The notes under the pieces were generated by a model that worked only from the letters and a program-made list of their open reading frames with translations, searched no databases and was not told the DNA's origin. Both the position numbers and the translations under genes were made by a program. A stretch of 64,000 bases of DNA from Mya arenaria (lineage: Eukaryota > Mollusca > Bivalvia > Myida > Myidae): the NCBI RefSeq assembly GCF_026914265.1, contig NC_069127.1, positions 67,343,080-67,407,079 on the forward strand. Reading direction: 5' to 3'. Shown here one piece after another: positions 49,601-61,249 of the stretch (its first letter is position 1; each line of letters starts with the position of its first letter).

Positions 49601-50418
49601 TATAGATAGATGGCAATGTTAAGTTGTGGACCTTGCAAGAATTATAGTCTGGTGCACTTTGTTGCAAAGTTATCTCCCCTTTTCAAGTTTTGAAAAATCG
49701 ATAGATAGAAATGTGAAGTCATATTCAACACAGGAGTTTTCATTCTTGAACACTTTCTTGCAAAATAATCTGCTCTTGAACTTTGATTTTCTTCAAAAAA
49801 AGTTTTGTCTGAGGCGACTCAGAAAGTACAGGAAGAATGTGAATAAGGCTTTGAATACTGAGAGATGGTTATGGGAAGTTGTACATGTGAAGTGTAGAAA
49901 GAGTCACTTTTGGACACATCCTTTTGAACTTTGTAATGAAGATCAAACTTAATATTTTAACAGTTTGTATATCATGAAAAAAGAATGCCTTTTTTAAGAT
50001 AAATTTGTCAAATTACCTTAAAGAATCTTATTTCGTTTTTTCTTACCTTGCAGTGAACAAAGTCAAGCTTGATTTCTCTGCTTTGAGAATCACAGAACAT
50101 CCCCTTACAGACAGCTACATTGAACAAGTGCTCAATGAAGCTTATGAGTTGTATGACCAAGAACTTGAGTGTATACGTGCTGGAAAAGACATTGATACAC
50201 TGGGAATAGACAACAGCTCATTGTTCAAGCCAGTTCCTAGTGAAATAGTGGAAAATAGTAAAAAATCAGAATCAGATCCATCAAAGCCCAAAACAAATGG
50301 AGGCGGGGATGCAATGTACCGGGCGGTGGTTCAGGCAAGAGCTGTCGACGGTGTCCATAAAGCTGTAAAAACATTTAAGCAAGGTCCCGAAGGTTCAAAA
50401 GCTTGTGCCATTTTGTGA
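37633..50418 (+). CDS. Four-module SPRY-like protein with C-terminal CaaX (CAIL) motif
   Basis: Fifteen coding exons give 842 residues: 37633-37807, 38074-38235, 39071-39158, 39751-39868, 40633-40753, 41493-41636, 42333-42530, 43206-43340, 44036-44203, 44547-44711, 46274-46497, 47380-47500, 48494-48655, 49028-49210 and 50054-50418. All junctions are GT-AG and every phase closes. The first exon begins at a splice acceptor (37625), so a 5' untranslated exon is likely. Four SPRY/B30.2-like modules can be seen, around residues 20-180, 200-345, 390-565 and 585-735, recognised by HPGQWNHTVGYN, FGDEMSTVTFLKNRIPV, GQRIGFGIHYN plus PSGGFYPLIVL, and in the second half HPGRCPNSCGYI, LVVLFHKNGSPVDTVY and GDKLGWGM plus PPGGFFPCVVL. 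SPRY domains bind proteins. The C terminus SKACAIL fits geranylgeranylation (CaaX with X = Leu), which would put the protein on membranes. I do not recognise a named orthologue; SPRYD3-type proteins share only the fold. Confidence 0.85.
39315..39655 (+). repeat. Dispersed repeat with a 57-bp triplication
   Basis: Three copies of a 57-bp unit (CATAGCCTTGTTGTTGCTGT to TTAACCATGGCC) begin at 39315, 39372 and about 39428. They are followed by a GATATTCAAATGAAACTTGG and TTGAGTTATGCCCCTT tail with an A-rich end. This is the same family as 4062-4500 and 44228-44440. It lies in an intron of the four-SPRY gene. Confidence 0.85.
40000..40120 (+). repeat. Partial copy of the CATAGCCTTG repeat family
   Basis: It holds GATATTCAAATGAGCCTTAG, AAGGCCCATA and ATGCCCCTTTTTGATTGAAA, matching the right part of the repeats at 39315-39655 and 44228-44440. 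Confidence 0.7.
40152..40302. mobile_element. TA-flanked miniature element (pogo/Tigger-like ends)
   Basis: Begins CAGTTGAACCTTGTTGGCTT and ends AATGAGGATTGACTG, with TA on both sides; the interior repeats GAACTC/GAGTTTGAGCC motifs. It is a diverged sibling of 45819-45976. Confidence 0.75.
42597..42957. repeat. 20-bp minisatellite, about 18 copies
   Basis: The unit is AACATTGATATCAATAAACT with small variants (ATCGAT, ATTGAT). It lies directly after exon 42333-42530 of the four-SPRY gene, starting 67 bp from the donor site. Confidence 0.95.
43492..43770. mobile_element. TTAA-type miniature element, AGCTGCAC family, degraded copy
   Basis: It starts TTAAAGCTACACTCTCACAG and follows the element at 27882-28203 through the middle (AGATCGCAGATTTTTATAT, later CAATCTCCAGGA). 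The right terminal repeat is lost. It lies in an intron of the four-SPRY gene. Confidence 0.7.
44228..44440 (+). repeat. Dispersed repeat, CATAGCCTTG family
   Basis: From CATAGCCTTGGTGTCGTTGT to TTGTTGAGTTATGCCCCTT, this single-unit copy lacks the tandem expansions seen at 4131-4454 and 39315-39484. Confidence 0.8.
44831..45713 (-). mobile_element. Pogo/Tigger-like DNA transposon remnant
   Basis: The 883-bp element is flanked by TA duplications, with ends CAGTTGAACACCGTTAATCC and, inverted, CAGTTGAACATCCCTATTCC. The minus strand at about 45320-45177 encodes a short peptide ending in a stop, with TDGSEFYDFIDKLDGNVTKK followed by VQRDITSFFKNRP. The Q-x-x-I-x-x-F-F pattern is a PCNA-binding motif, known at the C terminus of pogo transposases. 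The rest of the transposase is gone. It lies in an intron of the four-SPRY gene. Confidence 0.75.
45819..45976. mobile_element. TA-flanked miniature element, 158 bp
   Basis: Begins CAGTCGAACTCCGTTGTCTT and ends CCAACGGGGTTTGACTG, with TA at each side. It is related to 40152-40302 and to about 15205-15325, which share the GAGCCAAGCG/GAGTTCGAGCCAACG interior motifs. Confidence 0.85.
48165..48356. mobile_element. About 190-bp miniature element, copy 1
   Basis: It matches 53517-53708 over its length: a TTTTAATAAAG-like left end, AAACTGCGTTTCAAT..A, GTAAGGACAT, and an AACTAAGATATCTT...GAAAC right end that is roughly the inverse of the left. It lies in an intron of the four-SPRY gene. Confidence 0.8.
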
Positions 50419-50537
50419 TGTTGGAATTACAATATTTGCTTTAGATAAACAGCACCTCATTTAAATATATGATGAGTTTATCATTATAAGCTTAGCTAAA
50501 TTACAATTTGGAAAACATTTCCTACATGAAAATTATC

Positions 50538-50543
50538 AATAAA
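50538..50543 (+). terminator. Polyadenylation signal of the four-SPRY gene
   Basis: AATAAA 120 bp after the stop codon. Confidence 0.6.
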
Positions 50544-52980
50544 ATTGAACCTTTTACCAATCGCTAAGCAATAATTGATAAATGTGAACTTCTGCAAATG
50601 GTTGTAATGTATATTCCTTTAACAATTCCGCTTGTACAAAGTTCAGAATGTCCAAAGATCTAATCTGTGATATTTTGTTGTGTAATATAATTATGTGTTA
50701 ATTTATTTTGATAAAAAAATCTAATTTTAATGATTTTTTGTAATCACACATTTGTATGATAGTTATGATCAGCTGAAGTGTCATTTCCTTTTCACATTCT
50801 ATTTTAATATTGTGTTAACATGCATAATGCTGTTTTATGTCATTATGATCTACTGAAAAGTATCACTAGCAGATCAAAGGAGGGATGCATCTTGCGTGCA
50901 CCCCCCTAAAATCATCCAAGTTAACTTTTTATTTCAACATAGGAGAAAAAGTAATAAGATACATCTCAAATGAACAATATTTTATCAGGAATTGTTAGAA
51001 TGTTTTGGGAAAGTACCCTCAAATCCCCGGCCAAAGACTTTAAACCAAATAAATTTCGATTCTAAGGGAGGGGCGCAAGTCTAAAGGTATGCCCCTAAGT
51101 TATGCCCGTCTTATATCAAATCCTGGAACCGCCCCTGCTAATTCTTACAACATTTTCTATAGTAGGCAGTGAAATAATAACAATTGTTATAACTACAATG
51201 TTTAACCTTCCAATGAAATCATGGAAAATTGTTATCATTAATATTGTTATTAATTGTACATCATAATATAATGCAAATGATAAAATAACATGTTTGAAAT
51301 TAACTTGTGTACTATATATACTATTATTTATTTAATGCTAAGAAAGAAAATTACCAGTGTGTACTGTTATGTTTTTGTCTACCTTTTTTTTTAGAAAACA
51401 AGTCCCAAACGCTAATAGGAGTTTTCAAACTAAGAGTTAGATCAATATTTTTTTGTTCACATTGATATTATTTAGTATAACGGTTTGTATTAAATGGTAT
51501 ACATATATATGTCATTTATAAATGTTTGTATGAATGAACATTTGGGCAATAAAAAACAGAAACCAAAAAAAAAAGAAAAACTCAACATTCTAGTGTTATG
51601 AGCATAAAAAACATTTCAACAACTGAAGTACCTTTTTTCAAGAAAGCTACAGTATGGTTTGAGAAAAATAAAACAGAAACTATTCTAGAGTTTTTTGTTC
51701 TTGTTTTTTAAAGATGCCATTTTTGTGATTTCAACTGTTCTTTTGTGTCATTCTAATCATTGCTCAATTGCTTCTTCCAAGATATTTTTAATGTCAATTT
51801 TATAGTATGTATGTATTAAACAGTATTACTTATAGCATTCAGAAACATTTTCTCATGACCTTCTAGTAAGCTATTTTCATTTTTCATGAGCAACTTTATA
51901 TTACACTCAGATTTCATTTGTTCAACTTATTCAGCTTAATATGTGATGTGATTCCCTAAGAACAAATGAAGAAGATTGAAAAAAGCACAAAAGAAGAAGT
52001 TCATGTAGTTTGTCTTTGCTGTGCAAGATGGACATTGTTTGTTTGTTCATTTGTAGTATAAGAATGGTAGAACTTTATTCATTCATTAAACAACTGACCA
52101 GATTGTGTGTGTTTATGAATTTAGGATGGCATGCAAGCAAATTCTATGAAGCACCATCAATAATATTACATACATTGTGGTAGACGCAATAAATCATCTC
52201 AATGTCCCCACATCATGGCACATAGATGTTTATTTTGCACACTTTAAACACAGTATTTGCATTGTATATTCCAATTTCTCAAAGTCAATTAAGTTATCAT
52301 TAGAAGTGAACTTCAAGGGTTTAAATTGGATATGTATAGTTTGATTGTATAGAAAGTATTCTGTATGTTCGTAATTACATAGAAAAGTCAATATTTTATG
52401 ACAATCATAAATTTTAACTGTCTCAACTTCATATGTAAGTATTTTAGAAACCTTTTTTCTTGCATCATTTATATTCATGTGTGGTGAAAGAATCGATTAT
52501 TTGGATGTTGAGTAATAGAATGTTACTTAAGTTCAAAGGCCGTCTAAGGTCATTTTAAAAACAAAAATGGATGAACAGTAGAGATATTGTTTAGGATGTT
52601 TTTTTTTATTTATATTGTGCAATGCTATACAGTAGTTTAAAAAAATGTTGAACAATCGGACTTCCGATTTATATTAATGTACACTGCATTTCTGAGATTA
52701 TATTTCATAAATTTATAAATTCATAATTTTATAATGACATAAATTATTTTATGGTTAGTAAGAAACCTTTGCCATGTATACCTACCTGTTATTGATTAAT
52801 AAAACTTCCAATACCTAACAATTTGTTTTGCCAAAACATCAGACATCATGTAAATGGATGTGTTTAGTACTTATCACGAAGAAAGTGGTTTATCATGTCT
52901 TGTTTAGGAATCTAAAAAGGTGATCTTGAAAACAGTTATACAGATTTTCAAAACACTGATCCAGTTCACGACACTCCCTG

Positions 52981-53301
52981 TTAAAGGCCTAGTTTAAGGA
53001 ATGTTTGGCATGACAATCCCCTGCTGTGCATCTCCTGCTAATTGCACTGAAGTCACAGTAGGGGCCAATTTCCTGTTTATTTGTTTATTGTCTCAGAGCC
53101 ATTTAGGGTCCTTTTCTATAATAAAACCTCCAAAAATGCATAGCAGGATATTCCGATCGGAGATCTGATAAGACAATTAGGCAATTAGATTAAGATCAAT
53201 ACACAGAGGTTGTGTGCAATACACGTTTTTTTGTCTGTTTTTTTTTTTGGGGGGGGGGGGGATAGAAGGAAGGATATAGAAGGATTAAACTAGGCCTTTA
53301 A
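52981..53301. mobile_element. TTAA-flanked miniature element, 321 bp, complete
   Basis: TTAA borders both ends, with perfect 13-bp terminal inverted repeats AGGCCTAGTTTAA and TTAAACTAGGCCT. TTAA duplication points to piggyBac-type mobilisation. A truncated, diverged copy is at 16167-16290. Confidence 0.9.
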
Positions 53302-53516
53302 GTATATACATACTTAGTCGTGAATTCTTAAGAGTGTGTAACCTCGACTCAAGTTGAGATTGTACATTTGAGATGTCAGACAGCTATAGAGACCACATAC
53401 TATTTTTCGATAAAAAAAATATCCACACCCTGTCGCTGCAGCATGTGTGCATTTAGTGAAATAGCCAATACTGTGGAATACTATATAGGTTGTTTTGGGA
53501 CAAAGTATCATCTCCA

Positions 53517-53708
53517 GAGCCCGTTTTAATAAAGGTTGTAAGGCTTAAGAACGTAACTTTCTAGGCGTTTTGGCGTAAACTGCGTTTCAATAAACTTATA
53601 GTAAGGACATCTATGGTATAGATTATACCCATACGTTTACTGTTGAATCCAAGCACTCTTAAGCAGCGTGAGGTTTACGACTAAGATATCTTTTTGAAAC
53701 GGATCCCT
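53517..53708. mobile_element. About 190-bp miniature element, copy 2
   Basis: It begins CAGAGCCCGTTTTAATAAAG and ends TTTTTGAAACGGATCCCTG, an imperfect inverted pair, and aligns with 48165-48356. Fragments with similar ends occur near 24525 and 27770. Confidence 0.8.
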
Positions 53709-53941
53709 GATTCATGCCAAATATTACAAAGTTTAAACCTTAAAGATGCTTTAATCGGCTTGGGAATGGCGGTGTCGAATGATTACATCGAACGTCAATG
53801 AATATATTTAATATTTTACCAAAATTACTGACAAATAAAACAGTTTACAAATACACATTGTTTAATAAAACATCTTTATCTTAAGAATATCCGGAAACAT
53901 CGGTGCTATGTCTGATATTGTTTTCCATATTTTCCAATTTT

Positions 53942-56900
53942 CTATAACTTGGTCTTCCCTTCCTTTATGACTTTTGCGTATAAAGCATTCTGATCAAAGC
54001 TTACGCTCTTCACTCCATTCATGCTTGTTTTCACGTCCCCATTTTCAGGCATTATGTGCACTGTTTCGTTGTCAAAAGCAATAGTCTCCTCACTTGTCTC
54101 GCTTGCAAAACTGTCGTTCGGCATTCTTGAAAACTCACCATTATTTTCTGAGTAAATACCTTGGTCCTTGGTTACATGTTCGTTTGTGTAGCTTTCAAAC
54201 TGCAGACGACCTACAGTACTCTCTTTAGGCGCTTTAATGTTTGTTCCCAAATCTGGCTGAAACAAATCCGCGGGAAACATTGTTGCTTCTCTTGGAGTGG
54301 ACACCGCATTGCTACACTGTATACTTTCTGTGTCTTCCAGATCTTGTGGAAAAGAGTAAAATATGTTCGTATTTCTGATGGAATCTCTACGTACAGCCTC
54401 TTTTCTTTTGATTCTGAAATAATTGAGTCCTTATTCTTAAATAAAGCTTAACAATTAAGTTATGAATTAAAAACGAAAATTTAAAACTTCAGCCATTTTC
54501 GTCAACATATTTGAAGGAATGGAATCGAGAATTATCACATACCTGACACATAGACACAACATTGCGATAGCAACAAGAATAAGGATGATTAAAACCACAG
54601 CGACGGTTATTCCAATAATAAGTCCCTCCTTGTTTCCTCCATTGGTATCTGAAGGGAAAACAGATACACCTTAATATATTGTATCTCTATTGGCATTTAG
54701 GACTAAACAATAAACACCAACAACAAGCAACATCAGTATACACTATAGGCCATTCCTAAACTAGATAATAAAAACTACAGAGACAATTAAGTCCTCAGTC
54801 AAAACTTAAGACTGTATGTACTTATGAGTGAAACGTTTGAATGGGTATTACCTTTCGTAGCAATAGTCGTTGTTTCATCTGCTCCGTTTGTTGAAACAAA
54901 GTGCGTCGACCTACTTTCAGAAGACATATCAGATGAGGCAGAACTAGTTGATGTCTGCAGTGTGTTTGTGGATGAAATTATTTTAAGAGAATTGTCCTTA
55001 TCGCTAACTCTTGCAGTGAAACTTGGAATCGCACTGGTAAATGTTTGTATTGTTGAAGTATGTGCCAAGGCACTGTCTGATGTTTGTTCTATATGTGGTT
55101 TAGAATATGTATGTGGAATACCGGTCATGGTGATATCTGACGTGAAAATATTGGACGGCGTTGTTAGTGATGATTTTGGTGATATAGGTGATGATGGAGT
55201 AATTGCTGGAGATGAAAATGGTGAAGAAGATATTGCAGCAGACGGTGTGATTTTGGATGGAATCATAGTTGGTTGCGTATTGTGGTGCTCAATATCCGTT
55301 GTGGAATGCCCAAAGACTGTCGTGCGTTGACCCCCCACTGAATCAGTATTTGTTGAATTTGTTGTTGTGGTGCCAGAGGTTTGTGTGATACCTTGAGTCG
55401 ACGGTGTGCTATATGTAGAAGTAGTTTTGTGTGTACTTGATGACAACGTGGTGACTGATGGTGGTGCGATTGTTGTCCGACTCTGAGGAAAGGCTGTTGT
55501 GGTTAAACATTGAGGGTCATTGTTTGATGCTTTAATTCCCGGTGCGAAACATTTCACAGTGACCGGCCCATCAGGAATGGCTGAAATGAAAACCAACATC
55601 TTTATTAATGTAAGGAGTCAATGACTACTACAAGGAATATTCTGTGAATCCTGTGTGACTACCATGTAAACGTATTATTTTATTCACGTACCTTGAAAGC
55701 TTAATAAAACAAAGCTTGGAGAGTCACTGCTGCCACTTTGATATAAATTCCTCAGAGAAATAATCTCTATACTGGACGGTATTGTGGTACTCTTCATTCT
55801 TTCAATTCTGGATGAGTTATACGGCTCAGAGCAACGGAATGTTTTGTTTGATTTAACTGCCTGCAAATAGGAATGCGAACAATATGAAGTAAGGCTGGAC
55901 AAGTTGAAAGCCTTTTCTAGCCTTAAATCAACGACCGTCATGTTTAGTTTAGCGTGGCAATTCTCCGCCGTGATTCTACAACTACAGTCGTTTGTGCCGT
56001 TTATGAGACTTGGTAGTTTGTAGTCCTGGGAAAGGTTGAACTCCAGAAAGAGACTGTTGCTCGTCAGTGTTGTTTGTGTACACATTCCTACGGAGTTGGA
56101 CACTGAAATATAATGAACTACCATTACTTCTTATTGTCATAAATTACATCGTATATAAACAATGGACATTGTTACACTCTTTATTTATTAAGTTGTTGTT
56201 AAGACATTTTAGTGCAAATACAAGGCTAACGAACATATTTTTCTATGGACACACCTATGAAAAAGGCGTTATTAACATTCGATGATTATTTTCATTTTCA
56301 TTATTATACACCAGGCCTTTGTTTGCCTATGGTGCGCGCTTCAACGGCGATGTTCAATCGAGGGAGCTGGAACATTTGCGCTAAACATACCAGTAAGACA
56401 TGCGTATGTCATGTATACGTAATGTGATGACGGGGTCGACGATGAGCGAGGTGCCCAGTCCTTGCACGATTGCTTCCCTTCGCATCTTTCCACCACGCTA
56501 GACCTGGTAAAATCATGAATGTAGAATGTTTAATAAGGCATCAGATGAACACACAAATATTCGAGGTGACACGGGAATAAAGTTGACAAGAATACGCATG
56601 CTCAGGGAATATGTGAACACAACAGCGATAATAATACTCAGAAAATAGGAACGCAATAGAACAGCAACTATTTCGACATGATACTAGGGCAATGTAGCTG
56701 CGACATTTTAAGAAAAACAAATATAATAACATGAAAAATATAAGATTAGACGAATGGAGAAAGACAAACGGCAGCATTTGCTGATAAAAGGAATACAATC
56801 GATCGGAGTAATTTGAAAATGAATGGAACGCAAAAATCTCCAAATCTATGAAAATAATAAGTTTACAGTCCTTTCGCTGAACAACGCCGGAACAGATAAA

Positions 56901-58064
56901 GCGGAAAAGATGCAGATAAAGAAACGCCCATAGAGCGACGACATTGCAGAGAATTAAACGAATCAAATAAATCATCAATTGATAGCACTTGCAGATAAAC
57001 GGAAAATAAGAGCGGACAACATTTGTAGAAGAACGGACAACTTTGCGGAGAAACAGAACATAATAAAGCAGCATAATTTGTAGATTAACAGAACAAAATA
57101 GAACCACCTGGTAAAACATCTCCAAAAACGCTTCAGAAAAAAGGATACGCGGGAAAATTGTATACTACATTTTTTCTATTTATAGTATTTAGTTTGAAAA
57201 GGAAAGTCCTATTAAAGAGTATTTATACTTTCTCTGTTTGTTTTGCATTACCCTTACTGCCAAGTACTAAAATACCTGTTGGCTTCGGTAAATTCCCAAA
57301 ACTCATCTCTTGAATTATAGTTACAACAGACTCTCGCGGCTGTCGTGTTGCAATTCGAGACCCCAAATAGGCAGACCTCTATGCCTGTCTTCCGGCCGTA
57401 CCAAAGCCGACCTAAGGCGATGTGGCTTCCGGGAGGACATTGGAGCTCGTACTGGGAACACTTGATGTCCGAACCGAAACACGCGGTGGCCGTCCGCCAT
57501 CCATCTCTCAGCGGTGGTACTTCTTGATAAAAGAGAACAATAGCGTGTTTAATTATTAGCATCATAATCATGAACTACACTCATTGACAATGCCATGTTA
57601 TTAAATGTAATTAAATGAAATCGCTAAGAAAAGTTATGTGAATCCAGTTTTATGTTTAAATGCGCTATTATTTTTCTAGCAATGCTAAACGTGATGCAAT
57701 TATAGATATGCGAAAAAAAATATGTTAATGTGTCGCGACAGAACCATCTTGTAATTTATGTCATGTTTGTGATGAGAAATTAAATAGTGAATACATACAA
57801 AAAATGTTATAACATTTTATAACGAAAATGAGAGTCATTGCCGTTGGGTTTTTTCGGTAGGTTTCTTCTACTTAAAGTTAAAAAAACCTTCATCAAACTA
57901 TTCGTTGCTTTTGCTTCAAACATCATAATCATAATTATAATTCCTTTATAAATTTTTATTTTTATTTTTTACTAACCTGTACAAAATGTTACCAGAATTA
58001 TCCATTTCAAACATATGCATAAATAAAGGAGTTTAAAATTTGTTGGAAACACCATCATTGCCAT
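53942..58064 (-). CDS. SUEL-lectin/mucin-like type I membrane receptor
   Basis: Seven coding exons in transcript order are 58064-57977, 57522-57276, 56503-56391, 56102-55692, 55580-54852, 54648-54543 and 54413-53942 (TAG). All are GT-AG with closing phase and give 721 residues. Exon 1 encodes a hydrophobic signal peptide (LLYLCICLKWIILVTFC). Residues about 40-148 form a SUEL (Gal_Lectin) domain: ACFGSDIKCSQYELQCPPGS and LWYGRKTG, then VVERCEGKQSCKDW and HYVYMTYACL from exon 3. Residues about 150-286 form a cysteine-containing, heavily N-glycosylatable module (NLS, NGT, NMT, NKT, NSS), possibly CUB-like. Residues 287-529 are a Ser/Thr-rich mucin-like stalk. The transmembrane helix (about 538-564) is GLIIGITVAVVLIILILVAI onward, followed by basic RIKRKEAVRR and a 157-residue tail with YTNE and LYAKV tyrosine motifs. 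SUEL domains bind rhamnose or galactose; a recognition or adhesion role is inferred. I know no named orthologue. Confidence 0.88.
56541..57125. repeat. Degenerate A-rich short tandem repeats in a lectin-gene intron
   Basis: On the plus strand the segment is a string of loosely repeated 25-35-bp pieces of the form GCAGATAAACGGAA/AACATTTGTAGA. It is purine-rich, which leaves the minus strand free of stops for 194 codons. The predicted peptide is Phe/Leu/Tyr/Cys-rich without domain logic, and the real exons lie on either side. Confidence 0.6.
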
Positions 58065-58576
58065 AATACTCAAGTCATTTTATCATAATTGGAATGCCAT
58101 TTCACATAATGTATAATTCACAAATTAAATAGTCAGTATTTACTAATAACATTATCATATCATCATCTGCAGCAACCGCGACTTTTGGCACCTTGATACT
58201 AAATGGATACGATGAAATGTCAAACGAATTTCTTGTGTCAATAGTTAAGATAGCCAGCTAAGAGTTGCATGCCCCTATCTTCAAGAGGTTGGCCGGACAG
58301 TCCCTTAATCAGTTTTGTTAGTAGAATTTTCTCATGTTTATCTGCAATTTTTCAAACAGTAATTGATTTGATTCCTAAAATGTTAAGGAATGTAATACAT
58401 ACACTCAACGGACTTCGATTTTGCAATTAAACTGGTCAAAACATTTGGTACAGAGAAATTGTGATTTCGATTGGGTACGACAGTAACGGTTTTACAAATC
58501 AGGAATGCGCATCTTTGTTTTGGATTAAAATTCCCCCAGCTTTGTATCGATACTCGACAGTATCAAAAGACCAAAT

Positions 58577-59060
58577 TCTTACGTTTGTGTTTGTTTGGTC
58601 ATTACAGATTTTAGCTCGATTTTAGTGCCTTATTATTTCTTCGTCGTAGTTTATTAAAGTCATTATGAGGTGAAATTTTAGTGTACAATTCTTAAGAACA
58701 CCAATCACGTGTTTCATGTAAGATCGATAATAGTAATATAAACAAAACTATTAACAGACCAAAACTCTACGCTTCATAAAAGAATTAATATGTATTTACA
58801 TATTTTAGCTGGAAAGTGCTCTTTCTAGTTTTTCGTCGTACATAGTTCTATTAAGTCCTAATTGTGCTGAGTTTTAATTAACAAATCCAGTGATATATTC
58901 TATTATGAAAATAATATTTTCATAAAATAAAAAAAAAAATCCGTATATTTGAGTTTGTTTGTATTTACATAATTTTAGCTGGAAAGTGTGCTGCCAAGTT
59001 TTGTCGTCACTTTAAACACATCTCGTGGGATTGAATAATAATGCACAATTTCAATAAAGA
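58577..59060. repeat. Diverged triplication, about 180-bp units
   Basis: Three related segments begin near 58585, 58790 and 58955, each with GTATTTACATATTTTAGCTG-like and TTCGTCGTA(G/C)-like cores. Confidence 0.6.
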
Positions 59061-61249
59061 TACACTTATAATATGATTTATCATATAATGCATCGACAAA
59101 AAAAGCATGCCATACATTCAGATATAATAGTAAACACATGCACAAAGCAAAAACATATCGCAAAGTACTTAAAGAATATAATATTGTCAGCTTAGAAATC
59201 ATTTTAAAACCTCAAAAACCAAAGAAAAATATATTAAATCATTAGAATTTAGCTGTCATTGGCATGGACAGATAGAAGCGCGTAATTATGTACCATTTTT
59301 TATATCTCTAAATGTTTTCACATAGAAATATAAATAGTTTGAATAAAAATAGTATGCGAAAGGTAATTATAATTATGAGTGTTCTAGATACATTTCCGTT
59401 AAATTGTGGCAATTTTAAACTCTAAATTTCAAAATACCCAGTGTATAAGCTAGTTTGTCTTTTTGCAAGCTGATTAAGTGTATTCCATAAATACATGTAT
59501 ATGATAGGAAATGATTGCCTTCTGTTTAATAAACGTTCTGTTCTGTTTTATTCCTTTCTGTTCTGTTTTATTCTATATGAACCGAATTAATTGATTTTTG
59601 AGCTGTCCTTTTTCAAGAAAATTCATTTTATTAATTGTGTTTAAAGTCATGGTATAAATAGTTTTATAAAACGTAAATAAATATCTAATTATTACTCAAT
59701 TTTCGACATTAATGAGCTCTATGATGTGACACATATAATAAACATCAGCATTAACCAAACGAAATCCATGCTAATAGTGAGTGAAAGCGATCAAATACAA
59801 CCAAATCATTTCAGTATGATTTATGAGATTTGGCGTATCAATGTTGCATTCATAATGTGGTCTTGTGGGGTTAGGGAAGATTTATTAAGTAAAACTGATA
59901 ATCATTTCTGTACTTAAGAAATTGATAAGTGTCTTCTTACTCACACCAAGGGGGATTTTGAAGATTAAGAAAATATGCAACGAAATAGGCGCGTTAAACA
60001 CAAACAAGGAATGGACTGTTAAATACAGGTTTCAACAAACGTAGAAGTAGGGTCAACTGCACTGTTTGTTTTTGTTTCTCGTGGCCTTTAATATTTATAT
60101 AAAGATTAAACGACTCTTTGATGAAAGGAGAGATAGTTAATATTATGGTATGCCAAGCGGCCTGCTATTAAGAATCTCTTGACATTTCATTGTCATTCCA
60201 ATGATAGTAATCCAGGCCAGTCACATATTATTTTATTATTAAAATTGTATTTCTTTTTTTACAAAACATTTATACCATATTAAGGTGAAATCCGTATAAT
60301 TTATATTTTAAAAGAGCACAGCGCATATATGTAAAACAATTCGATTTACCAGACTTATATTTTCTTTGGGTACGCTGATGAAAATGACGTTCTTTACATT
60401 CGAGGATGTTTTTTTTCTTTTTTCATACATAAAAGGCTGCGTTAAGAAAAAGTGGGTTCAACTCTTTCGATCGATCAAAAGACTGTATGGGTCATAAAGG
60501 TCGGAGCCTGGCCCGCCATGAATTTGCCTTGCCCAACCTTATAGTCACATGTAAAATTTAGACCCACCGATGATCAGAGCAACTTAAAGACACTGACCTT
60601 ATAGAGTTTATAATCATATTGCATCAGTTATCATGTCTCGGACAGTCTTTATTTAAACGCCCGTGATATTGTTCCTATTCAGCCAATTATTTAGGCAAAC
60701 TTAATTTTTCGGTACCTTTAAAGGGGTTAATGGAATACATATTTTCCAGGTGGTTCTAAAACCGGGTACACGTTTAACATGTTGATACCGGGGTTTTCGT
60801 CACAGTTGGTACCGGGTAATATAATATTGTGTTAAGAAATCCCGGTATCCGTGTCCACAATAATCAAATATGACTTTGAATGTGTTAAAACAAACGGAAT
60901 AGTAAGTTTGATTAAACGAATAAATTAGTAAATTTAAATGGATTGACAGGTTAACAGTACCGTTAGAATCACACGCTTTTAACTAACTGTATATCTTGAG
61001 TACAGTAGATCTGAATTTAATGATGATTGCCTTTTTATGTTAAAATGTGATAAATATTAAAGCAATTGAGATAATAGAGTTAGACAGAGGTGGCCGAATG
61101 GGTATTACCCCCCTCCCCCATCCGACCACCAGTAATAACGTAATGATTTACAAGTGAATGATAAATTATTCAAAAAATTAAAGTACTGTCCTTTTCATAA
61201 ATTCTAATGAAAGACTGTGTAAACCATGTTCAAAATTCTTTATAATATT

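Larger units (their letters stand above)
50544..53941. other. Intergenic between two convergent genes, plus 3' UTRs
   Basis: No coding exon recognised. The sequence is AT-rich and contains two miniature elements (52981-53301 and 53517-53708) and a poly-T/poly-G run at about 53230-53261. The lectin gene's 3' UTR should occupy the right edge; a minus-strand ATTAAA near 53860 may be its polyA signal. Confidence 0.5.

Noticed and set aside
54824-55330. 168-codon plus-strand open frame
   Set aside because: It is the antisense shadow of the Ser/Thr-rich stalk exon (54852-55580), whose codon pattern yields long opposite-strand frames.
56541-57125. 194-codon minus-strand open frame between lectin-gene exons
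   Set aside because: The DNA is a degenerate purine-rich tandem repeat that lacks stops by composition; the peptide is hydrophobic without domain features, and the lectin exons on either side join correctly without it.
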